DNA of 5,163 nucleotides from an uncultured bacterium (lineage in GTDB: Bacteria; Acidobacteriota; UBA890). The stretch is taken from positions 1 to 5,163 of the forward strand of contig CALAKE010000775.1 in NCBI GenBank assembly GCA_937922775.1. Direction: 5' to 3'. The first letter of the stretch is position 1. The number at the start of each line of letters is the position of its first letter. The notes below the pieces were generated by a model. It was not told the origin of the DNA, ran no database searches, and was given only the letters and a program-made list of their open reading frames with translations. Shown here one piece after another: positions 5,004 to 5,163 of this stretch. A program made the translations under genes and the position numbers.

Positions 5004-5163
5004 CTAGCGCTTGGGGTCGAGCGCTTCGATCTTGATTCGCCGCTGCTCTTCCAGAGGACGAGAGAAGTCGAAGCCGAGAACAGCGCCTTCCCAAGATCCG
5101 TACTGGGTATTCGGCAGGGTGATCCAGCGGGTCCCGAAGTACGAGGCATTCTGATCGGCGAAC
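5004..5163 (-). CDS. C-terminal end of an unrecognised protein (runs off the right edge)
   Basis: The last 52 codons of a minus-strand gene are visible and end in TAG at 5004-5006. They read FADQNASYFGTRWITLPNTQ, then YGSWEGAVLGFDFSRPLEEQ, then RRIKIEALDPKR. The stretch is rich in aromatic residues and glycine, suggesting beta structure, and turns into a charged tail. Third positions are mostly G or C, consistent with real coding. There is no frame break up to the edge. It converges on the SDR gene with 35 bases between the stops. I do not recognise the family and give no function; there is too little sequence to tell an enzyme from a secreted beta-rich protein. Confidence 0.7.
   Translation of the reverse strand, partial: FADQNASYFGTRWITLPNTQYGSWEGAVLGFDFSRPLEEQRRIKIEALDPKR

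Noticed and set aside
4998..5008. Perfect 11-base palindrome GCTAGGCTAGC
   Set aside because: With a one-base centre it cannot form a hairpin, and its left arm is already used by the longer stem at 4965-5002. It is not clearly a protein site by itself.

Overview
The window is GC-rich, and nearly every base belongs to compact, high-GC3 reading frames. It carries ordinary bacterial Shine-Dalgarno sites, a twin-arginine signal peptide and a membrane-anchored c-type cytochrome. This suggests a Gram-negative, respiring bacterium, probably an environmental proteobacterium; the sequence alone does not fix the taxon. No rRNA, tRNA, CRISPR array, insertion sequence or integrase was seen.

Left part (1-3017, all minus strand, transcribed right to left): an apparent three-gene operon. 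The first gene is a long acyl-CoA dehydrogenase (585 aa). Ten bases after its stop comes a Tat-exported metallo-beta-lactamase-fold hydrolase (334 aa). The stop of that gene overlaps by 4 bases the GTG start of a membrane-anchored monoheme cytochrome c, which runs off the left edge. The tight spacing says the three are co-expressed, although one product is cytoplasmic and two are predicted outside the inner membrane.

Middle (3018-3403): a 386-base divergent intergenic region. It holds weak promoter-like elements, a 10-base direct repeat, an imperfect hairpin, and a short plus-strand reading frame that looks like the 3' end of a protein and may be a gene remnant.

Right part (3404-5163): a plus-strand pair, then the tail of a minus-strand gene. 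The first is a nitroreductase-fold flavoprotein that carries the Glu/Tyr/Lys substrate triad of iodotyrosine deiodinases. The second is a classical short-chain dehydrogenase/reductase. A hairpin starts at the stop of the flavoprotein gene, and another lies between the SDR gene and the convergent, unrecognised C-terminal fragment at the right edge.

Functionally the window reads as redox metabolism: acyl-CoA oxidation, an exported hydrolase with a cytochrome electron carrier, a flavin reductase/dehalogenase-like enzyme and an NAD(P)-dependent carbonyl reductase. No single pathway can be proven. The two least ordinary points are the mixed-compartment operon and the deiodinase-type flavoprotein.
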